Below are positions 34,896-46,233 of a stretch of 64,000 nucleotides of DNA, in pieces. Source of the stretch: Luzula sylvatica (taxonomy: Eukaryota; Streptophyta; Magnoliopsida; Poales; Juncaceae). The notes beneath the pieces were generated by a model, which did not search any database, had not been told where the DNA came from, and saw only the letters and a program-made list of their open reading frames with translations. Position 1 is the stretch's first letter, and each line of letters starts with the position of its first letter. Location: contig OX326961.1 in NCBI GenBank assembly GCA_946800325.1, forward strand, positions 7,356,655 to 7,420,654, in the 5' to 3' direction. Made by a program: the position numbers and the translations under genes.

Positions 34896-34971
34896 TACGA
34901 AAAGGCCCCTCGTGACGTGGCTGCACCAGGAGGCTGCAAATCCCCTTCAATTAGTATATAGTATAGATAGG

Positions 34972-35511
34972 GTTATATTTGGAAATTGATTATGTTATCT
35001 AAGGCCAGCAAGTACTGGTGTTTATGTACTATGTTAGTGGTAGTGGATATTTAAATTCCAAGGACCAATAAAAATCCATGATCAATCATATATTAAATCA
35101 TTTCAACCCTACCGAAGCCACTTAAAATTCCAGCCCATATCAGGTAATTTGTGTGAATATAATTATTATCAAGTTTCAGTATTTTTACAATATACCATGT
35201 GTCGTTTTTCCTTATTTTTGTATTGAATTCTATAAATATCATCTGTTGTTTCCATAAATGCCAATAAAGAATATTGAATGAAGTATAAGATTGGATACGA
35301 AATAAATTAGATTTAAAATTGATTGATGTTTTACCGTATCTAATTTTGAGGTGCAAATGGACAAATATTTTTACTCAATTTATCTTTAATTTTCTCAAAT
35401 ATTACATACATCAAAATAGAAAATAAATCTTCAATGAATGAAAATTTGGAATCTTTTTTTTGATAATTTTTCATATCTATGTTTCCTTCTTAATTTATTG
35501 ATGATTTTCTT
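34972..35511. other. Intergenic, AT-rich
   Basis: No gene is recognised. GGTGTTTATGTACTATG at about 34999 also occurs near 28662, showing a short shared fragment on both sides of the MULE-Helitron block. Confidence 0.45.
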
Positions 35512-35772
35512 GGAGACTTCTATCATACACTATTTTCCTTATCATACACCCATTTTCAAGGGTAGTTGGAGTAATTATCCATTTATGAATATTTAAGGTA
35601 AAATCTCAAATATATTTTTCAATTAATGTTTGACTAAATTAGAATTTTTTGTTGTTCATTTAAACAAAAATGTCCATAAAAAATAAATTTTATGATACAC
35701 CCTTTTACAAATATAATTAATTGCTAAAATACCCAAAATACCCTTGTAAAAGGGTGTATGATAGAATTCCCC
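35512..35772. mobile_element. MULE-type MITE (261 bp)
   Basis: Ends are GGAGACTTCTATCATACAC and, reverse-complemented, GGGGAATTCTATCATACAC. A perfect 9-bp duplication GATTTTCTT flanks it (35503-35511 and 35773-35781). It is too short to encode anything. Confidence 0.85.
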
Positions 35773-35781
35773 GATTTTCTT

Positions 35782-36520
35782 ATATAAAGCCTGCGAAACA
35801 TAATGTTACATTTGTAAGTTTGAAAAAATCTACTATTTTATTGCTAAAGATGTTTCGTTCTCAAATAATGGTACGCATTTTATATATTTTTAAAATTCAT
35901 ATGAATATGAATATGAATTACTTTTACCCCTAGTATTTACTGCATGCATACAAATCTATTTTTTGTGGTGTTGCTTTTTTTCGGAACTAAACATATGATT
36001 TCTATTTATAATACAATGTTAAACTTGTTCTTGTATTTGATTTTTTTTCGGTTCTAATACCTCTAAAACATTGAAGCAGCACGTTTTGTTTTTCAATGAT
36101 TTTTTTAAGAAAAGGGCAAGTAAAATAATTAAAATATTATAAAAATCATAAATATTAAAAAAGAACATAACTGTTTTATTTTTTCTTATTGTCTAGGCTT
36201 GATATTTTTGTTTTTTCTGGTTTTGTTATCTTTAATATTGGATTATGAAATTACCTTATGTTATTTTTTGTTTTAAAACTGTTTTTATATTATGCTTAAA
36301 TATTTACTTTTATAAACTTGTTAACATAACTAATATCAGTTTTATTTTAATGGAATTTTAAATGATGCATATCATACATTCAAGCTAGAGATCAACAAGA
36401 GTATTAAACTTCAATAGAACTTGGAAATATACTTTTTTTTGGAAATATACATACAATAACATCACATGGGAAAAAAAAAATGTAAATTTAGTTTTTATAT
36501 GAAAACAAGTCACAAACAAT
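35782..36520. other. Intergenic, AT-rich
   Basis: Nothing recognised. Confidence 0.5.
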
Positions 36521-36527
36521 TTCTGGA

Positions 36528-36745
36528 GGGGTTCGGATATGATCCAACAGTTGTTGGAGGATACTCCGACTAATACATTAACGACCATTGGATTTTGATT
36601 TTGATGATAATTATGATATTTCTTTTAAGGTTATTGTTGATCGTGTGTATATCGTGTTAAGAAATTATCATCAAAATCAGAATTCAATGGTCATTAATGT
36701 ATTGATCGGAGCATCCTCCAACGACTGTTGGAACATATCCAAATC
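36528..36745. mobile_element. Foldback (snapback) element of about 218 bp
   Basis: Arms of about 90 bp are imperfect inverted copies: GTTCGGATATGATCCAACAG at 36531 pairs with the sequence ending GGAACATATCCAAATC near 36744. They include GGAGGAT(A/G)CTCCGA and ATTTTGATGATAATT on both sides, with only a short central loop. A transcript would form a long hairpin. Flanks TTCTGGAG and TTTTGGAG may be a worn duplication. Confidence 0.8.
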
Positions 36746-37321
36746 TTTTTTGGAGATATTTATTATTAAAGACCAGGAAAAAATTGTCAAAATCATTTAT
36801 TTTGTTAAACTTGCTCTTAGCGAGTTATATGATATAACATAATTACTTGTTTTTTTCAAACTTACATAGTTATATTTTTTTTCAAACTCTTTTTTTAAGA
36901 TAATATTTTCTAGGGATGTACATAGATCGGATTGGGTGGGTTTTTATCCAAAATATAACCCAACCCATCTAGAACGGATTTTCATTTTTCCAACCCAACC
37001 CAACCAACCCATGATAGCTATATAAATTTGCAAACCCATCTTGATCGGGTTGGGTGGGTTGGGCGGATTTTTTTTTTTTTCCGTAAATACATATTATAAC
37101 GATATATGTTCATATGTTCCCCAAAAAAATATGCAATAAAATTTATATTTTTAATTAGATCATCGAAAAATATTTTACAAACACATAAATCAAAACTAAA
37201 TATGCATAATCAACTTCTCATTTTATTTATTATTCTTTCTGACAATAATTATAAAACATTGATTATGCATATTTAGTTTCAAAATCAAAACTAATTATTT
37301 ATTTTATGACAAAACTAATAT

Positions 37322-39835
37322 GAGGTTATATATTTGGCCCCTCAAACCCGAAAAAATGTCTCGAGGTGTCATCAACGTGTCAATTAAGCCTGGCCCACAC
37401 GCTTCCCCCCCTTAATGGTTCGATTTATCCCTTTGAATTGACCGGGTCGGGTTGACGGGTCGGGCGGATTGACAACCCCGACCCATATATAAGCCCTCAA
37501 TCCAATGTTTTCTCTCTCCTCTCATTTCAACACACAAAGCCGCGGCATCCATGGCGATTTTTCAGATCTAGGGTTAGATCTGCGGGTTAAGTTTGTTTAT
37601 AACTTCTTTGGTATTTTTTTTGGTGAGATCTATGTTGTTTGTTGAGATTCGTTTTTTGGTATTTTTTTTGCGAAAATAACAGATCTTGTCATTTTTGCTG
37701 GTTTCGTTTTGGATTATTTTCGTTTTTTGCTTGTTTTTCCAGATGTATTATTTACTTATTTGTTGCTTTTCCAGATCTATTTTTTTTGCTGTCTTCTAGA
37801 TGTTTTTGCGAAAATAACAGATCCATTGATTTGTTGGTTTTTTCAAATTTTTGTACTGGTTTTTTACTGGTTTTGTAATTGATTTAGTTTTGTAATTGAT
37901 TGTATTCGTTAATTTGTGCAAATATAGTTCTAGATTTCAGGGGGTTTTATGAATTTCAGGGGGGTTTGGACTGATTTCAGGGGGTTTTATGAATTTTTTT
38001 TTAATTTTTCAGGGTTTTTATGCAATTTTTTTATTTTGATGGGTTTTTGGACTGATTTCAGGGGGGGTTTGTGCAAATATACTTTGCCGAAAAATACTTT
38101 TTTATCAAAAGTGGGTTATTTTCCAAATCTAAATATTTTCCATGGATTGTTTTTGGTGTTCTTAAATTGTTTGTTTCATGGATCTCGATTTTTTCTATTT
38201 TTCAGGGTTTGTATGCAATTTTTTAATTTTCTGTCAATTAAAAGGTTTGCCCTAAATTGGTGTTCTTAAATTGGTGTAATTTATTAGTATGGCAAGTTTC
38301 TCAGATTTTCTGTCCTAAATTGTTTCATGGATCTCGATTTGTCAATTTCAGATTTTCTGTCCTAAATTGGTGTAAATTTGGTGTTCTTAAATTGGGGTAA
38401 TTTTCTATCAATTTTTTAGATTTTCTTCCTAAATTGGAGGTGTCAATTAGGAAATTATCAAAAGTAATTAATGGTGTAATTTATTAGGATGGCAAAAATT
38501 ATAAATTTGGAATGTAAATAATTATTCAAAATTGTAATGAATGATGTAATGAATTCATTTAATTAATATTTCAGATTTTGAATTGATGACTTAATTTGAA
38601 TTTGGTAAATTATGAGTTGAAATATTAGTAATTTGAATTGATAAATTGATAGATTATGAGAAAAAAATATTAAGTGAATTAATATAAACATAAATGTTAA
38701 TTGATTTACACAGTTAACATTTTAATTACAAATTGAATGAAAATAGTAATCAAAATTAATGAATGAAATTAATTGTTTAATTGAACAATACCGAATGTCC
38801 ATCAATAAGTTACTTGTAAAATGATGCTAATTAGTAGAACTCCCTAACTATTGATTAATTTATTCTTGTAAAACATTAAATTGAATATGTTAAAAATTAA
38901 TTTTTTGATTAATGAAGTTAGCTAATTAAATTAATTAAATAATTAATTTACTTATCAAAGTTAATAAACTGCTAATTAAATTAATTGTTGTGATTTTTTA
39001 TTCTTTTATTAATTTGATTGATTAGTAATTCAAATGATAAATTCAACCGTGTCAATTGATAATATACACAATCAAAAATGATACATCTACAGAAGTAAAT
39101 TACCGAATGGTTACCGAAATAATAATTTTGGAAATAATACAACCTGGGCCCCACATCATTATTTCCTTAATAATACAATCGGGATTATATTTGTGATTCA
39201 ATTCGGTAGATATATCATTTTTGTATACACAATTAACATTTGAATTGATTATTAAATTCAATTACTGAAAATAGTAATCAAAATTAATCAATGAAGTTAA
39301 TTGTTTAATTAAAAAATACACATAAATATGTTCATTGATACGTTATTTGTGAAATGATGTTAACTAAAACTCAACCTAATTATTGATTCCTAATCAAACT
39401 GAAAGTTCATATATTAATTTCATCAATTAAGAATTAAAATAAACTTGGTAAAAGAAATATAATTAACAGAATTAATTTTGTTTGAGTTAATATAATTATA
39501 TTAATCGTATTAATTAAATTAATTGACATAATTAATAAGATTATTTTTTATAAATCAAGTATTATTTTTATAATGACATAATTGATTAACATTCAAATTA
39601 ATAATTAATTATCATAATAATGATGTTTTTATTATTTTATAATTACTTATCATAATTTGATTGTAATAAATTAATCAAATAATAGGTGTATTGTCAATTG
39701 AACATGGTGTACCATGTAATTGATAAATTCATAATTTTATTGGTACATGTCAATTGATTTAGTGGGGTCTAAAGTGACATGTGCCACCTCATCGAGGCTT
39801 CAAAAGTGAGATTGGGGGGCAAAGTATATTTTCCC
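37322..39835. mobile_element. Mutator-like element (2514 bp) nested in the hAT
   Basis: A perfect 9-bp duplication AACTAATAT flanks it (37313-37321 and 39836-39844). The left end GAGGTTATATATTTGGCCCC and the right end (reverse complement GGGAAAATATACTTTGCCCC) are diverged TIRs, with further shared blocks around CTCGA(G/T)(G/A)(A/T)GTG. The left half contains a TATA-and-leader-like block (about 37480-37600). The right half is very AT-rich. No transposase is seen. Confidence 0.7.
37485..37600 (+). promoter_or_regulatory. Promoter/leader-like block carried in the MULE
   Basis: TATATAAGCCC near 37485 is followed about 30 bp on by a CT-rich leader (TTTTCTCTCTCCTCTCATTTC), an ATG with a 6-codon frame near 37551, and AGATCTAGGGTTAGATC. 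GC content is higher than in the surroundings. It resembles a captured 5' gene end, but no protein is recognisable. Confidence 0.35.
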
Positions 39836-40383
39836 AACTAATATAGTGATATCATAAATAAATAAATAAATAAATAAAAATCTTACTATTAAAAAACACA
39901 AAATAGTAACAAAGGACGAAGTTTACACTTAAATAAAATAAAAAATAACAAAAGAAGAATATTTATTTTTTGTCAGAAAACAAAACATGTCATATGATTT
40001 AAGTTAAGAAATTTTGTATTTTAATTTGAGAAATTTCAATTACTTGATAAACATAATATTCAAGTAAGATAAAAGAGATAAGGTGCTATATAATATTGAA
40101 AATTATTAATAATAAATAAATTATAGCAATATAATTTATGAAAAATAGTATATCAGATAATTTATATTAAAAACATAAACAATTATTTGGAAATTTGGAA
40201 TTGTACGGGTCGGGTTGGGTTAATGCGGGTTTTTGTTTCGAACCCGTAACCCGACCCATACTTCCGGTTTTGTCAAAGTTCCAACCCGGATCCGGCCCAA
40301 CAACTTCGAAACCCGCAAAAAATGGATCGGTCCGGATCGGGTTGGACGGGTTAGAGAATTTTGTGTACACCCCTAATATTTTC

Positions 40384-41180
40384 AACGAGTTAGATGATTA
40401 TATTTCAACGAGAGAAGAGGGAGGGTTCTGGAGAGGAGGGAGGAGACGAGGGAGAGGGAATATTAGAATGGTAAGAGAGAAAATTAAGGTGAAAAAAAGT
40501 AATGGAGAGAATATTTTTGAAAGAAATGGAGAAAAATAACTAACGATACAAGGTAACAATACTAATATCCAAATTTTTTTTTTATCAAAATGACGTATGA
40601 TAGAAATTCCTTATCTATTTACTTAATATAGTTATATCTTAGTTAGTAAATATTTATTCAAGAATCAATACAAATGTGTCATTCTTTTTGCTGAGAAATT
40701 CACGAATATTAAGAAATTGCAATTTGTTGAGAACAAAATGAAAGAGGAAGAAATAATCTCATCATTGATTTGAGTTGAGACATGACTTTCATCCTTGTAG
40801 AATTGATGGTTCCGTCATTCATTAGTAATTGCAAAACATCATCTGATTTAACCGCCCGTGAATCCATACAGATGAGTGATTGATTACACCTCAAATAAAT
40901 TCTATCTCAAGTTAGCGCAGAGGTGAGTGCAATCTGGTTATCTTAATAATCTTTTGGGTGGACCCGTTCAACAATCCATTTCAAAATATCAATTATGGAA
41001 TTTTGAAAAAAAAAAATGAAAATTCGCATGTGTTTGTTTTCAATTTTTGAGCTTTTTTGAGGAACATGAAAATTAATTATTTTATTCGTTCTAAACAAAA
41101 ATATTGAAAATGTATTAAAAAATATGATAATTGATAATTTCGAAGCTGTTAGTTTGGCTCCAAATATTTCATCAAATATT
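40384..41180. other. Intergenic, no feature recognised
   Basis: AT-rich with a purine-rich patch (40410-40540). A GTATGATAGAAATTCC motif near 40592 resembles the MULE-MITE terminus at 35512. No gene was recognised. Confidence 0.45.
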
Positions 41181-41861
41181 GTGTTTGGCTATGTTACGCG
41201 GATACTTCAAAAACGCAGAAGTATCCTGAGAATACGGGTATCCGATACGGATACGGATACGATACGGCTCGGATACGTATCGGATACGTCATGTGGCGTA
41301 TCCGATTATTTTAATATTTTTTTTTTCCGGATACGACGGGAATACGACAGGATACGATAGGATACGGCTGGGATAAGTTCAGGATACGGCTAAGATACTT
41401 CATTTAGGATAATTCGGCCAATTATTTATTTTGGCACATAATATTTTTAAATAAATTATAGAAAAAAACTCACTTTTGCTCCCTGAACTGTACCAAAAAG
41501 TGTAAGTTGCCCTCCCAAACTTTAATTTTGTTCACTTTACCCCCTGAATTCTCGATTCTGCTCACTTTTGTCCCTTCCATCAGTTAACTGTCCAGTCAGC
41601 AGTTAAGTGATGATGTGTCAGTGTGACGTGGCAATTTTTAGATGATTTTATTGATGACATGGCAAAATTTAAATTATAAAATTACACATCCATTAATTCA
41701 TTTAATTAGAATCATTAATCATTAATTAAAACCCAAACCCAATATTAAAACCCAAACCCATTAACCCATTATTTGAATCCCTCTCTCACCCCGTCTCTCT
41801 CTCGCTCTCAGCCAGCTCCATTGTCGCCCCGTCGCCATTGTCGCCATCGTGAAGGTTAGCT

Positions 41862-41885
41862 GTACTCTCTCTCTCTCTCTCTCGC

Positions 41886-41919
<34 letters not shown>
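41862..41919. repeat. (CT)n microsatellite
   Basis: Two CT runs are separated by CGCAG, inside the MULE. Confidence 0.95.
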
Positions 41920-41920
<1 letters not shown>

Positions 41921-42231
41921 ACTAACGGTCAATTAGGGTTTTTTTTCTCGACTAATTTTCTGAAATTTGGGTTTTTAGTGGAATTTTAGGTTATTTTCAG
42001 CAAAAAAACAGCAAATAATGGTTATTTTCAGCAAATTTCAGCAATTTAGGGTTATTTTGAGTATATTTTGAGCAAATTAGGTTTTTTTTAGTCTAATTAT
42101 GGTTAATTTTAGGTTTTTTTCGAGTATTGATGAAATTAATGACCATGGTATGAAAAACTATTTATTGTGTTTGTTTGATTTGTGTAATTTGTATTTAAAA
42201 ATGTTTTGTTGTGGTTGTTGAGGTAATGACA

Positions 42232-42485
42232 GGGACTTGGAAGAAATTTCAGAAAATAAGGAGGGGGAAAATGCAAATTCTTACTCTGACAGGCTTTTGC
42301 TTTCTGAATATTTAAATTTGTGCTCGTCTGAAATAACACAACCATCAAAAGAAACTGAGATTCTAATCGAAACTGCAGTAGAGGAAAATGTCGAAACTAC
42401 CCCTGATATGATTAAATGCGAAGAAAATAAAGAAATTCGGAATTCGAGACCGATTCAAGTTCGAGCGATTCTGATTGAGTTATGA
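42232..42485 (+). pseudogene. Exon-like open stretch captured in the MULE
   Basis: After an acceptor-like ATGACAG, a frame of about 84 codons runs to TGA. It starts near DLEEISENKEGENANSYSDR and is rich in Glu, Ser and Thr (isoelectrically acidic). The first ATG in the track frame is at 42237. Composition and length differ from the surrounding AT-rich DNA. No domain is recognised. It is probably a gene fragment carried by the transposon. Downstream GTTCCTTGAGTGGTACTGG and CTCCTTGAGTGGTACTGG (near 42496 and 42602) form a local repeat. Confidence 0.35.
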
Positions 42486-43080
42486 AATAGTGTGTGGTTC
42501 CTTGAGTGGTACTGGTTTTGAACCAGAAATGTTAATTTGTAATTTTGTACTTATTTTGGACATTTTCGAACATAATTAAAAAAAATTGTTACTTTCAGAT
42601 CTCCTTGAGTGGTACTGGTTCCATTTCCAGTATGATCAAAACTGGTACCACCCTAAAAAATATGATTATCACAACACGATTTTAGAGTAACGAACAATGA
42701 AATACGATAATATGATTATCACAACATGATTTAACATATAAATAATATCTTTGCATCCTCTTCCGAATTTATCTAAACAAGTCCAAATAAAAAAAAAATA
42801 ACGAACAAAATACCCTACCACAAATCGGCCTCGGCCATATCCCAAAATAAAAATTACAAAAAAAATAAAACTTTCGATTTTAAAACAAGCAATTCATCAA
42901 CACGTGTTTACGGAGCAGGTTCGCGGGTCGTGATTTCAATGTCCCCCCTCTTCGGCCGAATTACTCTCTCCTACTAATCTCTGCTCCAATGCCTTCTCTC
43001 CTCTCTCTCTGCAAATCATTTCCAAAATAAAATTAAAATCACAATTCACATGATTTCGAATATCACACAAAATTCTCTTA

Positions 43081-44017
43081 GGGCTTGTTTGGAGGGTGGA
43101 ATTTGAGTTGGAATTAGAATTTTGAAATGATGCAAAAGTAAATTCCTTGTTTGGTGTGTGTACAAGATTGGAAATATATAATTCTTGGAATCTTCTAATT
43201 CCATTTTTCCATGAAAATTTGATTCTCCAAATTTGAGGAGTGCCAAAGTGGAGCAAAAGATTAATTAAAGAATAATTGTATTATAATTATTAAATCTCTA
43301 TAATTAATATAATATTATATTTATTACTATACATAATATTATTATATGAATAAAATATAATTTTATAATAATACAACAATACATATAATATTATTATTTA
43401 ATATATTGTATGGATATAATTATTATAATATTATTATAATTAAATAATATATTATATATTATTATAATAAACTATAATAATTATATTATATTAGATATAT
43501 ATAATTAATATAATACTATATGTATATTTATAAAGAAAATTATTATATTATTATATTGATAAAAATAATATAATAATAACATAGAAATATTATTATTATT
43601 ATTATTATAATATATTATATTCTATAATATTATATTATAATTATTATAATATAATTCTAATATATTAAAATAATAATAATAATAATATTACCAATATTAA
43701 TATTAATAATTAATATTATTATTAATATAATATTAATTAATATTGAAATAATATTATAATTAATATTATAATAATAATACCAATATTATATTAATATTAT
43801 TTTAACAATATTAGTAATATTAGTATGTTAATATTATAATAGTATATTATATGAATATGCTAATATAATAGCAATAATATAAAATATTAATATATTAGTA
43901 TTATTTACAATATTTTAATATTAATATTAGTATTATGAATATATATTGTCATATAATATATTATAATTATAATTATTATTATATTATAATTATTATAATT
44001 ATAATTATTATAATTAT

Positions 44018-44050
<33 letters not shown>

Positions 44051-44493
44051 TATTATTATTATTATATTAAAATTAGTACAATAATATAACTACAATTAAT
44101 AATATTATGATGATTTTATATTTTAATAATTTTATATTATAATCATATTATTTATTTATTTAAACTAATTTGATTACAAAAATAATATAATAATAATAAC
44201 AACAACAACAACAACTATAATAATAATAATAATAATAATTATTATTATTATTATTACAATAATTAATTAATTAATTATAATAATATTATAACATTATAAT
44301 AATATAGTATTATAATACCATAACAACAACAACAACAACAACAACAACAATAATAATATTATAACAATAATATTAATAATAATAACAATAATAATAATAA
44401 TAACAATAATAATAATAATAACAATTAATCATAATAATATTATAACATTATAATAATATAATATTATAATACCATAACAATAATAATAATTAT

Positions 44494-44525
<32 letters not shown>

Positions 44526-44815
44526 GAAGAAGAAGAAGAAGAAGAATATAATAACATAATAACAATAATATTATAATAATTTAATATTATATGATAATAC
44601 TATTATATTGTATTAATTTTAATAAAACATTTGTTCTATATTTTCAATAATGAAATTCCAGAATTTTTCTAACCATCCAAACGAAGAATTATATTTTCCA
44701 GCATCTTATAATTCGGACATCCAAACAAACTGTGGAATTACTAATTCCAGAATTTTTTTCTCCTCCACCTTATAATCCAATTCCACTCTACTAATTCCGC
44801 TTGCCAAACGGCCCC
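43081..44815. mobile_element. PIF/Harbinger-like (Tourist-type) element, microsatellite-expanded (1735 bp)
   Basis: Ends are GGGCTTGTTTGGAGGGTGG and, reverse-complemented, GGGGCCGTTTGGCAAGCGG, with the 3-bp duplication TTA on each side (43078-43080 and 44816-44818). Both arms continue with GGAATT and AATTCCA motifs. The core from about 43260 to 44600 is almost only A and T, with TAA, TTA, ACA and AGA triplet runs. No transposase is seen. It is nested in the MULE at 41461-45929. Confidence 0.72.
43260..44600. repeat. Large TAA/TTA-type microsatellite field
   Basis: Over 1.3 kb of interleaved TAA, TTA, ATT, CAA and GAA runs occur, including perfect runs near 44023-44048, 44322-44350 and 44499-44546. 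It forms the core of a small transposon. Confidence 0.92.
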
Positions 44816-44818
44816 TTA

Positions 44819-45330
44819 CCTTCTTCTAGAAGACTTGGAAGGATCCGAAACGGTAATAGCCTGGTGACCGGCCCTGGATCTCGCACCCAATATCTTATCT
44901 TGTCAAACGTATTCGCTATCGGATCCACGGGTCTACATCCCCCCCCCCCCCCCCATGCCCCTGGCCCTGACCCAACCCCCCCTCCCCCTCCCCCGACGTC
45001 CCTGGCCCTGACCCAACACCCCTCCCCCCCGCCCCTGGCCCTGGCAACCCACCAATTTGCCAATTTGCCAAATTCATCCCCAATTTCAGCACCAATTTGC
45101 GAAATTCATCTCCAATTTGGCAAATTAATCCCCAATTTGGCCCTGACCCACCAATTTACCAAAATTAATCCCCAATTTGACAAGAACCATCCATATCTAT
45201 CCCTAATTAATCCCCAATTTTCCAAATTCAGCACCAATTTGCTAAAATTAAAGCTCCCTGAATCAAAAGAGAGAGACAGAGAGAGAGAAATCAACAAAAA
45301 TAAAGCACCAATTAGGATTTAGTAAGAATT
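44819..45330. other. MULE interior, proline-rich open frame without support
   Basis: A frame of 173 codons (44801-45322) crosses the Harbinger right end, a C18 homopolymer at about 44938 and AATTTGCCAAATT-type repeats. It depends on low-complexity sequence and has no domain. AATTTG(C/G)C(A)AAATT units between 45050 and 45250 form a loose tandem repeat. Confidence 0.5.
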
Positions 45331-46233
45331 AGGGTTGAATCGAAAGCACCAAAAATCAAACGAGAGAGAGAAAGAGAGCACCTTGACGACGGTGTCGAGA
45401 GATAGCAACCGGAGCGAAGAGAGAAAGAGAGCGTCGCGAGAGAGGGCAGTGAACTTCAATGGTAGAGAAAGAGAGCGTCGCGAGAGAGAAAGAGAGATCG
45501 TCGCAGAGAGAGAGAGAGAGAGAGACGGGGTGAGAGAGGGAGGTTAATGGGTATATAATGGGTTTGGGTTAAATAATGGGTATAATGGGTTTGGATTAAT
45601 ATAATGGGTTTGGGTTAAATAATGGGTATAATGGGTTTGGATTAATATAATGGGTTTGGGTTAAATAATGGATCAATTTAATGGGTTTGGGTATAATTTC
45701 ATTGAATAATTTTATATTCAAAATTTTGCCATGTCATCTAAAAGAATTGTTAAAAATTGCCAACTCACACTGCCACATCATCACTTAACTGCTGATTGGG
45801 CAGTTAACTGATGGAAGGGGCAAAAGTGAGCAAAATCGAGAATTCAGGGGGTAAAATGAACAAAATTAAAGTTTGGAGGGCAACTTGCACTTTTTGGTAC
45901 AGTTTAGGAGGCAAAAGTGAGTTTTTTTCTAAATTATATGGGATACTTGTAGGATATTTCTAAATTAGTTCTAAGATAATTCTAGAATAAATTTAGAATA
46001 TTTTTATGATATTTGTATTGTTGTGTTGATTTTATTTATTTTCATGATATTTAAATTCAAAATATTATTTAATTTATTATTTATTTATTTATTATATACA
46101 ATACAAATATATTAAAATAATAATTATATAGCCGTATCCGTATCCGTGATTTTTTGAAAATTGCCGTATCGCCGTATCCGTATCGTATCGGATACGATAC
46201 CCGTATTCATATCCGTGCAACATAGGTGTTTGG

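Larger units (their letters stand above)
32438..34967 (-). mobile_element. Complete non-autonomous Helitron (2530 bp)
   Basis: On the minus strand the 5' end is TCTATACTATATACTAATTG, a classic plant Helitron start, preceded by host A (34968). The 3' end has the perfect hairpin CCCCGCGCAATTGCGCGGGG followed by six bases and CTAG ending at 32438, then host T (32437). This is insertion between A and T without duplication, as expected for Helitrons. No Rep/helicase is encoded. The interior is almost wholly repetitive: a 445-bp tandem duplication and a GGACCAAAATGTAAAT-type minisatellite. Confidence 0.9.
36911..40375. mobile_element. hAT-type element (3465 bp) hosting a MULE
   Basis: The left end TAGGGATGTACATAGATCGG and the right end (reverse complement TAGGGGTGTACACAAAATTC) share TAGGGxTGTACA. 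A perfect 8-bp duplication ATATTTTC flanks it (36903-36910 and 40376-40383). Subterminal arrays of GGGTTGGGTGGG/CCCAACCC on the left and CGGGTCGGGTTGGG on the right are inverted. No hAT transposase is seen. Most of its length is a nested MULE at 37322-39835, so the original element was under 1 kb. Confidence 0.85.
41461..45929. mobile_element. Long-TIR Mutator-like element (4469 bp), Pack-MULE candidate
   Basis: A perfect 9-bp duplication TAAATTATA flanks it (41452-41460 and 45930-45938). The ends, GAAAAAAACTCACTTTTGC on both sides, begin TIRs that match at roughly 90 percent for at least 200 bp. They continue with reduced match to about 41815 and 45515, where AACCCAAACCCATTAACCC and CTCTCTCACCCCGTCTCTC appear in both arms. 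The right arm has tandem AATGGGTTTGGGTTAAAT units. No MURA transposase was found. The interior holds an exon-like stretch (42232-42485) and a nested PIF/Harbinger-like element. Confidence 0.92.
41189..46225. mobile_element. hAT-type element (5037 bp with nested insertions)
   Basis: The left end CTATGTTACGCGGATAC and the right end (reverse complement CTATGTTGCACGGATAT) match closely. A perfect 8-bp duplication GTGTTTGG flanks it (41181-41188 and 46226-46233). Inner flanks are arrays of CGGATACG-type units, inverted between ends. Removing the nested MULE (41461-45929) and one copy of its 9-bp duplication leaves only about 560 bp, so the original was a MITE-sized hAT. Confidence 0.9.

Noticed and set aside
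41725..41775. AAACCCAAACCC run as interstitial telomere repeat
   Set aside because: The plant telomere unit is CCCTAAA. These units are AACCC(A) and belong to the MULE terminal repeat.
44801..45322. 173-codon proline-rich frame
   Set aside because: It crosses a transposon end and a C homopolymer and is made of low-complexity sequence, so it is not supported as a gene.
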